Translations under genes and position numbers: made by a program
The notes under the pieces: model-generated
Database searches by the model: none
Told to the model about the DNA's origin: nothing
What the model saw: only the letters and a program-made list of their open reading frames with translations
DNA from: an uncultured Clostridia bacterium
GTDB taxonomy: Bacteria > Bacillota > Clostridia > Oscillospirales > Oscillospiraceae
Assembly (NCBI GenBank): GCA_945948535.1
Contig: CAMFBN010000011.1
Location: forward strand, 1 to 61,389
Reading direction: 5' to 3'
Length of the DNA: 61,389 nt
Part shown: in pieces, positions 31,798 through 40,762 of the stretch
How positions within the stretch are numbered: the first letter of the stretch is position 1
How the letters are laid out: each line of letters starts with the position of its first letter

Positions 31798-34743
31798 ATG
31801 GAATCCCTGTTTTCAAACATTCTCACCGCCAGCTTTCATGGCAGCATTGTGATTCTGGTGGTGATGGCACTGCGGGTGCTGTTAAAGAAAGCGCCCCGGA
31901 AGTTCATCTGTTTTCTGTGGCTGCTGGCAGGGCTGCGGCTGCTGATGCCCTTCGAGATTCAGAGCAGCCTGAGTTTGCAGCCCGTGCCGGAAACGGCGCA
32001 GGTGCAGCAGTGGCAGGCCAGTGAACCGGCTCCCGCGCCGACCTTCCCGGAGCCGCCGGCGGGGCGTCAGGAGGTACAACTTCCCCAGCCCACGGCGGCA
32101 GCGGCGGCCCAGACCAACCCAGCCCCCGTCTCCCCTGCCCCGGCAGCAAAGCCCGCCGGGAACTGGAAGAAAGCCGTGCCCTATGTGTGGCTTTCCGTCG
32201 CCGCCTGCTTCGGCGTCTACACCCTGTGCGCCTACCTGAGCCTGAAAAACAAGGTGCGGGAGGCGGTGAAAATCCGGGGCGGCTGGGAGTGCGACCGGAT
32301 TGAGACGGCCTTCATTTTGGGCTTCATCCGCCCGAAAATCTACATCCCCATGGGCTTAAGCCCCACGGTACGCAAGCACATCCTGGCCCACGAGCGCACC
32401 CATCTGGAAAAGGGCGACCACTGGTTCAAGATGATCGGCTTCCTTGCGCTGGCCCTGCACTGGTTTAATCCGCTGGTGTGGGTTGCCTACATCCTGCTGT
32501 GCAAGGATATCGAACTGGCCTGCGACGAGCGGGTGGTGCAGTTCATGGATTTGGAGGAACGCAAGAGCTACTCCGCCGCTTTGCTCAGCTGCTCCACCAA
32601 CCGCGCCCACTTCGCCGCCTGCCCGGTGGCTTTCGGGGAGGTCAGCGTGAAGGACCGGATCAAAACGGTGCTCAACTACCGCCGCCCCAGCTTCTGGGTG
32701 AGTTTGCTGGGCGTCGTGGCGATTTTATTCGTGGCGGTGTGTTTGTTGACAAATCCGGCTAAGGAGCCGGATACATCCGCCGCCACGGTGGAAACAGCGC
32801 AAGAGCAGGAGAGCTTGCAGAAATGCCATGACGCGCTGGATGCCCTGCTGTCTCAGAAGGACTGTGTACTGGGTCTTACCGGAAACAACGAATACCCCCA
32901 ATGGTATGTGTGCCTGTCCCGCTTGGGTGACGACATTCTGTGGCAATATATGCCCACTTCCAGCCCCGACCCCACCAGCGGACGGATGGAGTACGGCGGC
33001 AAGCACTACGCCCTCCAGAGCGGGGCATGGGTGGAAACCGAGGAAGCGGACACCCAGTTTGAAGCATATCTCGATACCTTCCGCTGGGATTTGGATGATG
33101 CCATTCTGCTCAGCGACACTACAGAAGATAATTGGGAGACCATTCGCTTCACTACTACATGGAACACGGACTCCAGCGCAGTGGAAACGGCAACCAATAC
33201 CTACTACTTTAACACCGAGGGAACGCTGTACCGCATTGATGTTCAAAACGCTCCCAATACCAACACCACGAAAGTCATCCTGGACACAGATGGCTGGATT
33301 GCCGACAAGACTGCGACATACTATTTTGATGAGGCAATTGCCGCCATTACCGAGGGCGCGGTATCGGAGGATGAACTAAGCCAGCAGGCGGAATTTGACG
33401 CCTGGGGCTTCAACCTCCGGGTGGATGATGACCGGCTGTCCGATTCCGGCTCTGATGTGTACTACAGCCAGAGCGAAACCGGCAGAGGCACACTGTCCAC
33501 CACAGATGAATACTGGCTGGAACGGAAAGTCGGTAACGAATGGGAAGTGGTCACCCCGGTGAACCAGCCCCAGTGGAGCGACAACGCCCAAGGTGTCGCC
33601 AAGGGAACCGCCACCTACGGCTACATCGACTGGACACCCATTTACGGCAAGCTCCCCACCGGCACCTACCGCATGGGCAAGACCGTCACCTGCCGGGACG
33701 AATCCCCCCGCTACATCAATACCCACGATTTCTATTCCGAGTTTGAAATCTACTCCGTAGTGGATTCCAATTCCCCGGAAGCCGCCGCGGCGGTGGAGCG
33801 GTGCTATGCTGGATTGGAAGCCCTGAAAAACCGCAAGAGCCTGCACTGGAAATCCGTCATGGGGGGAGACTCCGATTTTGAAAACTGGCTGGACGGAGAG
33901 AACCTTCTGCGCATCACCAACTGGTATCTGCCGGATGTTGACCCGGAGAATCTTACCGAGCACGACCTCACCATTCTCCCCCGGACGGATACATGGATTA
34001 ACTACAACGGCGTTGCTTACGGCGATGTCCGGGAGGACCCGGCGATTCCTGCCAGCAAGGTGTTGGGACTGGGTGTGAAAAGCCTGTCCACCAGCATGAA
34101 GTGGAACCGCTTCGCCGACGATTTTAACTACGGCTTCTTCGAGCGGAGCAACCATCAGATTTCCTTCCCGGAGGGCATCGGTGTGGTCAGCGACGAAATG
34201 GTGCGCTTTGTCGAGTCATGGAATTTAGCTGGCATTGACCAGAGGGAAACAGCCCAGTTCACCTATCGCTTTGACGGAAACGGTGATCTGGTGTACATGG
34301 AATACAAGTCCAACCTTGATGACCACGAATACATATCTTCCATCGAAATCTATCCCGACACTGCCGAAGAAATCGACGCAAAAATCCAGTCCAGCATTCA
34401 GAACCTCTACGTTTCCTGCTTCTCGTGGAAGGATGCCAAGGCAAAGTACGCGACCGATGAATTTAACCACCGGGACAGCGGCTTTGTCAACAACGACATG
34501 GTTTCTATCGACAATCCCGTGGACGCTGCCCGCCGGGCGTTGCTGGAATATCCCAAGCTAGGGGACTACCTGAGTCTGGACGTTTCCCACGATGACGAGA
34601 GCCATATGTGGCGTGTCACTGTCAAGAGCTACCACGACTATCAGGCCAGTGACGAATACCGGGATATCTACATGGACGACAACGGCGTAACCCAGCTTCT
34701 CGTCTACGAAGGCCCCATCGAATACGACCAGACACGGAAATAA
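31798..34743 (+). CDS. M56 (BlaR1-like) metallopeptidase sensor with very long outer domain
   Basis: A 981-residue protein. Membrane helices at ~8-29, ~37-52, ~127-148 and ~300-320; between helices 2 and 3 is a Pro/Ala-rich loop (~60-120). The zinc protease site is His198-Glu-Arg-Thr-His202 in LAHERTHLEKGDH, with Glu239 in IELACDERVV. BlaR1 proteins are usually ~585-600 residues with a penicillin-binding sensor. Here the outer C-terminal part is ~660 residues (residues ~320-981) and I see no SxxK/SxN penicillin-binding motif set. It has two or three ~250-residue segments of similar flavour (…DALLSQKDCVLGL, …EALKNRKSLHWKSV). It probably senses something other than a beta-lactam and relieves BlaI repression by proteolysis. 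Confidence 0.85.
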   Translation: MESLFSNILTASFHGSIVILVVMALRVLLKKAPRKFICFLWLLAGLRLLMPFEIQSSLSLQPVPETAQVQQWQASEPAPAPTFPEPPAGRQEVQLPQPTAAAAAQTNPAPVSPAPAAKPAGNWKKAVPYVWLSVAACFGVYTLCAYLSLKNKVREAVKIRGGWECDRIETAFILGFIRPKIYIPMGLSPTVRKHILAHERTHLEKGDHWFKMIGFLALALHWFNPLVWVAYILLCKDIELACDERVVQFMDLEERKSYSAALLSCSTNRAHFAACPVAFGEVSVKDRIKTVLNYRRPSFWVSLLGVVAILFVAVCLLTNPAKEPDTSAATVETAQEQESLQKCHDALDALLSQKDCVLGLTGNNEYPQWYVCLSRLGDDILWQYMPTSSPDPTSGRMEYGGKHYALQSGAWVETEEADTQFEAYLDTFRWDLDDAILLSDTTEDNWETIRFTTTWNTDSSAVETATNTYYFNTEGTLYRIDVQNAPNTNTTKVILDTDGWIADKTATYYFDEAIAAITEGAVSEDELSQQAEFDAWGFNLRVDDDRLSDSGSDVYYSQSETGRGTLSTTDEYWLERKVGNEWEVVTPVNQPQWSDNAQGVAKGTATYGYIDWTPIYGKLPTGTYRMGKTVTCRDESPRYINTHDFYSEFEIYSVVDSNSPEAAAAVERCYAGLEALKNRKSLHWKSVMGGDSDFENWLDGENLLRITNWYLPDVDPENLTEHDLTILPRTDTWINYNGVAYGDVREDPAIPASKVLGLGVKSLSTSMKWNRFADDFNYGFFERSNHQISFPEGIGVVSDEMVRFVESWNLAGIDQRETAQFTYRFDGNGDLVYMEYKSNLDDHEYISSIEIYPDTAEEIDAKIQSSIQNLYVSCFSWKDAKAKYATDEFNHRDSGFVNNDMVSIDNPVDAARRALLEYPKLGDYLSLDVSHDDESHMWRVTVKSYHDYQASDEYRDIYMDDNGVTQLLVYEGPIEYDQTRK

Positions 34744-34749
34744 CGCCCC

Positions 34750-34778
34750 GCAGGGGCGGGCCAATAGCCCGCCCCTGC
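34750..34778 (+). terminator. Hairpin/terminator after the BlaR1-like gene
   Basis: GCAGGGGCGGGC / GCCCGCCCCTGC, 12-bp perfect stem with CAATA loop, followed by TATTTG. Related in sequence to the GC-rich hairpin at 80-98. Confidence 0.7.
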
Positions 34779-34871
34779 TATTTGTTAAATATGTTCAAAA
34801 CCAAGCCTTGAATACCGCCGAAATGCACAAAGAATCTGTCCCATTTTCTGAAACTTTGGCGGGAATGCGCC

Positions 34872-34900
34872 TTGCGGCAACGCCCCAATGGTGCTATGAT
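34872..34900 (+). promoter_or_regulatory. Antiporter promoter
   Basis: TTGCGG (34872-34877), 17-bp spacer, TATGAT (34895-34900). Confidence 0.65.
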
Positions 34901-34949
34901 GAGGACGCTTAAAAAGTAAGGATTTTCGGAAAGAAACGAGGTTTTGAAC

Positions 34950-36224
34950 GTGGAAGTTTCCCTGATTTCTCTTGCCGTCGCTCTGGTCGGCGGTTTGATG
35001 CTTTCCCGTGTGACCAAGCTGGTCAAGCTCCCCGCCGTCACCGCCTATCTGGTGGCCGGCCTGCTTCTCGGCCCCTTCTGCATCGGCGCGCTGAAAATTC
35101 CCGGTCTGGGCTTCAATACTGCCGAGCAGGTGGACGGCATGAAGATCATCACCCAGACCGCACTGGGCTTCATCGCCTTCACCATCGGCAACGAGTTCCG
35201 CCTGAGCCAGCTGAAGGCCACCGGCGCCAAGGCCATCACCATCGGCATTTTGCAGGCTGTCATTGCCACAGTGTTCGTGGACATTACCCTGATCGTGCTG
35301 CATCTGCTGTTCCCCAGCCTGATCTCCATTTCCTGCGCCATCACACTGGGCGCCATCGCCTCCGCAACGGCCCCCGCCGCCACCCTGATGGTAATTCGGC
35401 AGTACAAGGCCGACGGCCCCCTGACAAAACTGCTAATGCTGGTAGTCGCCATTGACGACGCCGTGGGTCTGGTGCTGTTCAGCGTGTCCTTCGGTATTGC
35501 CACCGCCCTGTCCGCCGGGCACGTCAGTGTGATCGCCGTGGTGGTGGAGCCCATCGTGGAGGTCATTCTGTCTCTGGGTCTGGGCGCGGCTATGGGATGG
35601 CTGCTCAACTGGGTGGAGCAGTTCTTCCACTCCCGCTCCAAGCGTATGAGCATTTCCGTGGCCTTCGTCATGCTGACCGTGGGCCTGAGCATGATCGAGT
35701 TTGAGGTGGGGGGCATCCACTGCGGCTTCTCTCTGCTGCTGGTTTGCATGATGACCGGCACCATTTTCTGCAACATCTGCTCCACCTCCGAAGAGCTCAT
35801 GAGCCGTATCGACGGCTGGACCACGCCCCTGAATGTGCTGTTCTTCGTGATCTCCGGCGCGGAGCTGGACCTGAACGTGCTGGCCCAGCCCGTGACCTTG
35901 CTGGTGGGCGTGCTGTACATCATCGCCCGCAGCGCCGGTAAATACTACGGCGCCGCTTTCAGCTGCCGCCTCACCGGCCAGCCCAAGCCCATCACCGACC
36001 ACCTGGGCATCACGCTGCTGCCTCAGGCCGGCGTGGCTCTGGGCATGGCCATCACCGCCGCCACCCTGCCCGACGGTGCGCTGGCCCGGAACGTGGTGCT
36101 GTTCAGCGTGCTGGTGTACGAGCTGGTTGGCCCCGCGCTGACCAAGCGTTCTCTGCTGGCTGTGGGCGAAATCAAGCCCGAAGGCCGCACCAGCGCCCGG
36201 CAGGAAAACAAACCAAAAGCATAA
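34950..36224 (+). CDS. Cation:proton antiporter (CPA2/KefB-like)
   Basis: A 424-residue membrane protein with 12-13 hydrophobic segments. Motifs: KLVKLPAVTAYLVAGLLLGP (20 residues) near the N-terminus, ATAPAATLMVIRQY, and VVAIDDAVGLVLF, whose adjacent aspartates mark the ion-translocation site of the CPA family. The short C-terminal tail has no TrkA-N/RCK domain, so it is not a gated Kef channel. It likely exchanges Na+ or K+ for H+. Start: GTG 34950 has ACGAGG 9 bp upstream; an in-frame TTG at 34944 is too close. Monocistronic with a terminator. Confidence 0.85.
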   Translation: MEVSLISLAVALVGGLMLSRVTKLVKLPAVTAYLVAGLLLGPFCIGALKIPGLGFNTAEQVDGMKIITQTALGFIAFTIGNEFRLSQLKATGAKAITIGILQAVIATVFVDITLIVLHLLFPSLISISCAITLGAIASATAPAATLMVIRQYKADGPLTKLLMLVVAIDDAVGLVLFSVSFGIATALSAGHVSVIAVVVEPIVEVILSLGLGAAMGWLLNWVEQFFHSRSKRMSISVAFVMLTVGLSMIEFEVGGIHCGFSLLLVCMMTGTIFCNICSTSEELMSRIDGWTTPLNVLFFVISGAELDLNVLAQPVTLLVGVLYIIARSAGKYYGAAFSCRLTGQPKPITDHLGITLLPQAGVALGMAITAATLPDGALARNVVLFSVLVYELVGPALTKRSLLAVGEIKPEGRTSARQENKPKA

Positions 36225-36230
36225 AATTTC

Positions 36231-36259
36231 CGCCTGTCCCAATGGGGCAGGCGTTTTTT
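36231..36259 (+). terminator. Antiporter terminator
   Basis: CGCCTGTCCC / GGGGCAGGCG, 10-bp stem (one G-T), AAT loop, followed by TTTTTT. Confidence 0.85.
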
Positions 36260-36284
36260 ATGGCAAGGCGTTAAAGGAGAAATT

Positions 36285-36426
36285 AATTGACAATTGACAA
36301 TGAACAATTGACAATTGTGGTATCCCTTCGGGATGAATTAAAATCCGAATATCAACGCAATACATTTTTTTGAATCGTCCCGCAGGGACACAATCATTGT
36401 CAACTGTCAATTGTCAATTGTCAACT
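36285..36426. repeat. Heptamer-array element D (TTGACAA type, reversed core)
   Basis: Left arm 36285-36317, then the TGGTATC hairpin ATCCC-TTC-GGGAT with GAATTAAAA (36318-36343), and at the other end GTCCC-GCA-GGGAC (36377-36389). Right arm 36396-36426 of TTGTCAA/CTGTCAA units. The core is in the opposite orientation to elements C and E. Confidence 0.87.
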
Positions 36427-36444
36427 AAAGAACAAATTTTAATA

Positions 36445-37881
36445 TTACCCAATATTCTTATAATAGGTGGAAAACGCCTCGATATCCCGGCTTAAAAGTT
36501 CATTGGTCTTCTTATCGTATTTGCACTTGAAGCTTCTTGCGTAGACCGCCAGGCTGTCCTCGCCGGAGGTAGTCTCCATCTTCACATAGTAGTCCTTTTC
36601 ATCCGTGCCCAGCAGCTTCATCTTCACATAGCCGTCACTGACCTCCGCCTGAATTTTCACAGGGAAACGGTACTGGTTGCGGAACTGAAAATCCGTGGTC
36701 AGATAGTTCACGGTGGCGTCCAGTCCCGGCGGCACATAGGTCACCTTGGCCCCGTGGCAGGCCCGGAACACCACCTCCAGATCCGCCAGCAGCACACAGT
36801 TGTACAGAGTCGTCGACCCCTGACACACACCGCCGCCGATGGAATCCACCAGCCGGTTGCCGGAGTAGGCCGGGGCAGGCAGATAGCCCTTCTCCGCCGT
36901 CCGCTCTCCCACTACCTCGTTGTAGGAGAAGGTCTCCCCGGGTTGGACGATATGTCCGTTCAGTGCCTGACACAGCAGGCGCAGATTGTTGTTGCGGTTC
37001 TCGTTGGTGTTGTGCTTCGTCTCATATTCGCCCAAAACATCCTGAAACAGGGCGTCCTCGCCAATCACATCCGGGGCGGTGTAAGTCAGCGGCAGGTCAA
37101 CCGTCTGTCCGTATTCCGCCGCCGCAAGAGCCGCTTTCAGTGTCACGAAATCCACAGACTGCCCATAGGTTCCGGGCTTCACACCGCCGGTGGTCAAATC
37201 CGGAGAATCATTCACCGGTTCGATATACACTTCCTTGTACAGGCTTTCAGCGTCAGGCATCTGTGGAATTCGTTCCGGCTTCACTACGGAAGCGATGAGA
37301 TCCCCATTTCGGGAAACCGGGTGGGAAAAGGAATCCAGAATCGCGTCCAGCACGCCGTCCACGTTCAGATGGGCCTCCGGCAGACCCAGCGCCACCACCA
37401 GTCTTTGGCCCGGAGCGGTTAGGTCAAAGCGGTCGGTTTGCAGCGCCGGTAGGGTTCCCTCAAGATGCCACTCCGTTTCCCGATAGGTGGTGTCATGGTT
37501 TGCGGCATATTCCGTCAGTCTCGCGCGGATAGCCGCTTCATTGGCCCTCAAATAGGGGCGCAGGGAAATGTCGCCGCCCCGCTTCCGGGCAGCCCGCAGC
37601 GCACCGCCAAAGTCAATTTTCACACCGCAGTCCCCGGGGGAAAACGTCAGCTCCTCCTCCGGCAGGGATACCCGAAGGGTCTGAGGATAGAGCGTATTTG
37701 CTTCCGCTCTTGCCTTCCAGTAGGGCAGCCCGGATAGACTGACCCCGTCCAGTGCTGCGCCCTGTGGCATGGGCAGGCACAGATACAGCGCGATGGCTGT
37801 CAGCAGGACCAGCAGACACACCGCCCCGAGGACCAGCACCCATTTGCGGCGAAGCTTCAGAAAAAATGTGCGGATTGGCAT
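36445..37881 (-). CDS. VanW family protein
   Basis: A 478-residue protein with an N-terminal membrane anchor (VLVLGAVCLLVLLTAIALYL), a peptidoglycan-binding-4-like region (~50-270), and the VanW domain with signature FSYNEVVGERTAEKGYLPAP (20 residues) and SIGGGVCQGSTTLYN. VanW-domain proteins occur in Clostridia envelopes and in some vancomycin clusters, but their reaction is unknown. Start ATG 37881 has GGAGG 7 bp upstream; two earlier in-frame starts (37926, 37902) lack a signal and lie in the previous gene. It overlaps the end of the preceding unknown gene by none and follows by 17 bp, suggesting one transcript. Confidence 0.88.
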   Translation of the reverse strand: MPIRTFFLKLRRKWVLVLGAVCLLVLLTAIALYLCLPMPQGAALDGVSLSGLPYWKARAEANTLYPQTLRVSLPEEELTFSPGDCGVKIDFGGALRAARKRGGDISLRPYLRANEAAIRARLTEYAANHDTTYRETEWHLEGTLPALQTDRFDLTAPGQRLVVALGLPEAHLNVDGVLDAILDSFSHPVSRNGDLIASVVKPERIPQMPDAESLYKEVYIEPVNDSPDLTTGGVKPGTYGQSVDFVTLKAALAAAEYGQTVDLPLTYTAPDVIGEDALFQDVLGEYETKHNTNENRNNNLRLLCQALNGHIVQPGETFSYNEVVGERTAEKGYLPAPAYSGNRLVDSIGGGVCQGSTTLYNCVLLADLEVVFRACHGAKVTYVPPGLDATVNYLTTDFQFRNQYRFPVKIQAEVSDGYVKMKLLGTDEKDYYVKMETTSGEDSLAVYARSFKCKYDKKTNELLSRDIEAFSTYYKNIG

Positions 37882-37898
37882 GGTTTTTCCTCCGTTTT

Positions 37899-38828
37899 TC
37901 ATAGCCCGGCATATTCCGGGTGGCACTGTTCCTGCCGCCGCACCCAGCGGCTGTTCAGATTGTGGAAGGGCACGGGGCCTTCCAGCTCGCAGTCGTCAAT
38001 GGTCATGTCCGCCCGGATGGCGCTGTCATAGACGGAATGGCCCAGAAAGGGAACGGGAATCCGGGCCGGGGCCGTGAGAAAGCAGGCGTGGTACTGCACC
38101 TCCGCCGCGAAGCTGGGGAAGGACACATCGGCGGTGTAGGTTGCCAGAATCGCCAGTTTTTCAAAGGGGTTCAGGTGCCCGGCATCCCGGATGAAAATGG
38201 ATTGGTGGTCGCAGACGGTGCAGCCGGCGCGGGCGTTGTTTTCCTCGATAAACCTTGGTAGGCGGCTCTCTTTTTTCGCCATTTTGTAAGCATCCGGCAC
38301 CGGAACGCTGCCATTTTCTGCAAGAGACGCAATTTTCCGCACATATTCTTCCGCAATGAGATAAGCGCCCGCAGACTCCGTTTTCTCAAAATAGCGCTTC
38401 AGCGCCGGGTGATGGCTCTGGCCCCGGAGGGATACCACCCGGTTGATCTCCCGGTTCATGGCGGCCCGGTTTTCCATCGTCGGCTCCGCAAGGCACCGGG
38501 TCAGAATTTCCGGTTGAAAGGCAATGAAGCACACCGTCACACCGGGGGTATCTCCATCGCCGATGCGGCCCTCCTCCTTGTCGTGCTCCTGCTCCCGCAG
38601 CTTCACCAGAGAGTAGACCCAGCCAACCTCCTCAACGGCGTACAGATACCAGTCGTCAAAAAACAGGCCGCACTCCCGGGCTTCCCCCCGGTCGTTGGGG
38701 AAGGTTCGGATATTCTTTTCCAGAAGGATGTCCGCGATAGATTTGCGGGTCATCCAGAAGCCGTCGCCCGTGTGAACGGCTGGCAGGCCCAGCTCCCGAA
38801 ACCGGGGCGGCAAATTTTCATCGCTCAT
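37899..38828 (-). CDS. Conserved unknown protein, ~309 residues
   Basis: I do not recognise this protein family. It is 309 residues, soluble, with no signal peptide. Visible features are FRELGLPAVHTGDGFWMTR at the N-terminus, a GDTPGVTVCFIAF strand, repeated His/Asp/Cys residues (ARAGCTVCDHQSIFIRDAGH, QYHACF, FLGHSVYDSAIR) and a C-terminal VRRQEQCHPEYAGL. Start ATG 38828 with TGGAGAGACATT upstream; the frame continues to 39008, but that stretch is heptamer element H. It lies 17 bp upstream of the VanW gene on the same strand. Confidence 0.65.
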   Translation of the reverse strand: MSDENLPPRFRELGLPAVHTGDGFWMTRKSIADILLEKNIRTFPNDRGEARECGLFFDDWYLYAVEEVGWVYSLVKLREQEHDKEEGRIGDGDTPGVTVCFIAFQPEILTRCLAEPTMENRAAMNREINRVVSLRGQSHHPALKRYFEKTESAGAYLIAEEYVRKIASLAENGSVPVPDAYKMAKKESRLPRFIEENNARAGCTVCDHQSIFIRDAGHLNPFEKLAILATYTADVSFPSFAAEVQYHACFLTAPARIPVPFLGHSVYDSAIRADMTIDDCELEGPVPFHNLNSRWVRRQEQCHPEYAGL

Positions 38829-38850
38829 AATGTCTCTCCACTTTCTCTTA

Positions 38851-38968
38851 AATGCAAAATGCAGAATGATGAATGCAGAATTGTGGTATTTCCTTCGGAA
38901 ATGATTTTCAATCCGTCCGCAAAGCGGACACCTTCCTTTTGCATTTTTCATTTTGCATTCTGCATTTC
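38851..38968. repeat. Heptamer-array element H (AATGCAG type)
   Basis: Left arm 38851-38882: AATGCAA, AATGCAG, AATGATG, AATGCAG. The core has TGGTATTTCC-TTC-GGAAAT (stem ATTTCC/GGAAAT) with GATTTT and the second hairpin GTCCGC-AAA-GCGGAC (38914-38928). Right arm ~38938-38968 of TTGCATT/TTGCATT/CTGCATT units. Same core plan as the TTGACAA elements with a third heptamer. Confidence 0.85.
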
Positions 38969-39014
38969 TTTCCTCTACCATATCCCTTTTCCGTCCAAAT
39001 GTCAACACAAAGAA

Positions 39015-39042
39015 GCGGCCCCGCTTTCTTTCGCGGGGCCGC
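39015..39042 (-). terminator. Hydrogenase operon terminator
   Basis: GCGGCCCCGC / GCGGGGCCGC, 10-bp stem with TTTCTTTC loop; minus-strand tail TTCTTTG. It lies 14 bp after the hydA stop codon. Confidence 0.75.
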
Positions 39043-39055
39043 AGTGGGTATGGAA

Positions 39056-40750
39056 TTACTCGTGGTGGCTGGTGTGCAGCAGCTCGTGGGTCTTATCCTT
39101 GAAGGGGCCGTTGTAGAACACGTCCATCAGGGGGTTCTCATGGGGCTTCTTGATGACCATGTCGCTGTCGGCGTTGTACAGGCCCTGACGGCGGGTCTCC
39201 ACGCGGGTAGCCTTTGTGCCGTAGATGGGCTGACCGCCGCCCATGACACAGCCGCCGGGGCAGGCCATGACCTCAATGAAGTGGTAGTTCTTCTCGCCGG
39301 ACTTGACAGACTCCAGTACCTTTCGGGCGTTTGCCAGACCGGAGGCCACGCAGATGTTCACATCGATTCCCTTGTAGGGAACGGTGAACTCCCGAATGCC
39401 TTCCTTGCCCCGGACGCCGCAATCTTCGATGGCAGCCATGGTGGGGGTGCCCTCGCCGCCGGACAGACGGCGCAGAACCGCCTCGGTCACGCCGCCGGTG
39501 GTGCCGAAAATCACGCCGCCGCCGGAGCCGATGCCGAAGGGCATATCGCAGGCTTCGCTGGGCAGGGTCTCAAAGTTGATGCCAGCGGCATCGATCATGC
39601 GGATCAGCTCGGTGGTGGTCAGGACCATGTCGGTATCCTGCTCGCCGAAGGTGTGGTAATCCTCGCGTTTGGCTTCCATCTTCTTGGCGGTACAGGGCAT
39701 GATGGAGACGACCTTGGTCTTCTTACCCTGAGCGTTCTTTTCATCCCGGTAGTACTCCTTCAGAACGGCGGAGAACATACCCTGGGGAGATCGGCAGGTG
39801 GACACATTGGGCTTGAATTCGGGGTACTCATTCTCCACAAACTTGACCCACGCGGGACAGCAGGAGGTCATCAGGGGCAGAGTGCCGCCGTTGGCGACCC
39901 GATCCAGGAACTCGGCGGACTCCTCCATAATGGTCAGGTCAGCGGAGTAGATGGTGTCGTAAACCTCGTCGAAGCCCATACGGTGCAGGGCGGCGACGAT
40001 CTTGCCGATGGAGTTCTCGCCCTTGGGCAGGCCGAAGGCCTCGCTGACCGCCACGCGGACGGCGGGGGCAATCTGGACAACCACCCGGGTGTCCTTGTCG
40101 CCCAGAGCCTGCCAGACCTCGGTCATGTTGTGGTGAATGGTCAGAGCGCCGGTGGGGCAGACAACACGGCACTGGCCGCAGCTGACACAGTTGGTATCGC
40201 CCATCAGGCGGTTGAAGGCGGGAGTGACAATGGCATCGGTGCCGCGGTGGGCAAAGCCCAGCACGCCGATGCCCTGCAGCTCAGAGCAGGCCCGGACGCA
40301 GTTGCCGCACAGGACGCACTTGTTGGGGTCCCGGACGATGGAGGGGGAGGAGAAGTCCACAGGCTGCTCTTCCCGGTGGTTCTCGAACCGAACCTGATTG
40401 ACACCCAGCTGGTAGGCCAGCTTCTGCAGCTTGCACTTGCCGTGCTTGTCGCAGGTAGTGCAGTCCCGGCAGTGGGCCGCCAGCAGCAGCTCCACAATCA
40501 GCTTGCGGTGCTTGCGCAGCCGCTCGGTGTGGGTGTAGATCACCATGCCGTCCCGGGGCTCCTCGGAGCAGGAGGCGAAGCACCGGCCCCGGTCGTCCTC
40601 CACCGTACACAGACGGCAGGCGCCGAACACAGAAAGCTCGGGCTGGTAGCACAGGGTGGGGACCTCAATACCCGCGTTGCGGATGATGGTCAGGACATTT
40701 TTTTCATTGGTAAATTCGTACTTTTTACCGTTAATCGTGATAGTTCCCAT
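39056..40750 (-). CDS. hydA: [FeFe] hydrogenase catalytic subunit HydA
   Basis: A 564-residue [FeFe] hydrogenase of the NADH-linked trimeric (group A) type. Domain order: N-terminal [2Fe-2S] (LCYQPELSVFGACRLCTVE), His/Cys [4Fe-4S] (HCRDCTTCDKHGKC), two-cluster ferredoxin (CVLCGNCVRAC and CVSCGQCRVVCP) and H-cluster motifs L1 TSCCPAWVKF, L2 MPCTAKKMEA and L3 ACPGGCVMGGGQP. It produces or consumes H2 in the cytoplasm. With HydB and HydC it can couple ferredoxin and NAD(H) (electron bifurcation is known for this class; not provable from sequence). Start ATG 40750 is 12 bp downstream of the hydB stop, with GGAGG in the gap. Last gene of hydCBA. Confidence 0.96.
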   Translation of the reverse strand: MGTITINGKKYEFTNEKNVLTIIRNAGIEVPTLCYQPELSVFGACRLCTVEDDRGRCFASCSEEPRDGMVIYTHTERLRKHRKLIVELLLAAHCRDCTTCDKHGKCKLQKLAYQLGVNQVRFENHREEQPVDFSSPSIVRDPNKCVLCGNCVRACSELQGIGVLGFAHRGTDAIVTPAFNRLMGDTNCVSCGQCRVVCPTGALTIHHNMTEVWQALGDKDTRVVVQIAPAVRVAVSEAFGLPKGENSIGKIVAALHRMGFDEVYDTIYSADLTIMEESAEFLDRVANGGTLPLMTSCCPAWVKFVENEYPEFKPNVSTCRSPQGMFSAVLKEYYRDEKNAQGKKTKVVSIMPCTAKKMEAKREDYHTFGEQDTDMVLTTTELIRMIDAAGINFETLPSEACDMPFGIGSGGGVIFGTTGGVTEAVLRRLSGGEGTPTMAAIEDCGVRGKEGIREFTVPYKGIDVNICVASGLANARKVLESVKSGEKNYHFIEVMACPGGCVMGGGQPIYGTKATRVETRRQGLYNADSDMVIKKPHENPLMDVFYNGPFKDKTHELLHTSHHE

Positions 40751-40762
40751 GGTTTCCCCTCC

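Noticed and set aside
31798..34743. Beta-lactam resistance locus.
   Set aside because: No beta-lactamase or PBP2a gene and no penicillin-binding motif set in the sensor.
36318..36343. A UUCG tetraloop in the core hairpin.
   Set aside because: Counting pairs shows a TTC triloop closed by C-G; the G belongs to the stem.
38829..39008. A 60-codon N-terminal extension of the unknown protein.
   Set aside because: It is translated heptamer element H; ATG 38828 has a ribosome-binding site.
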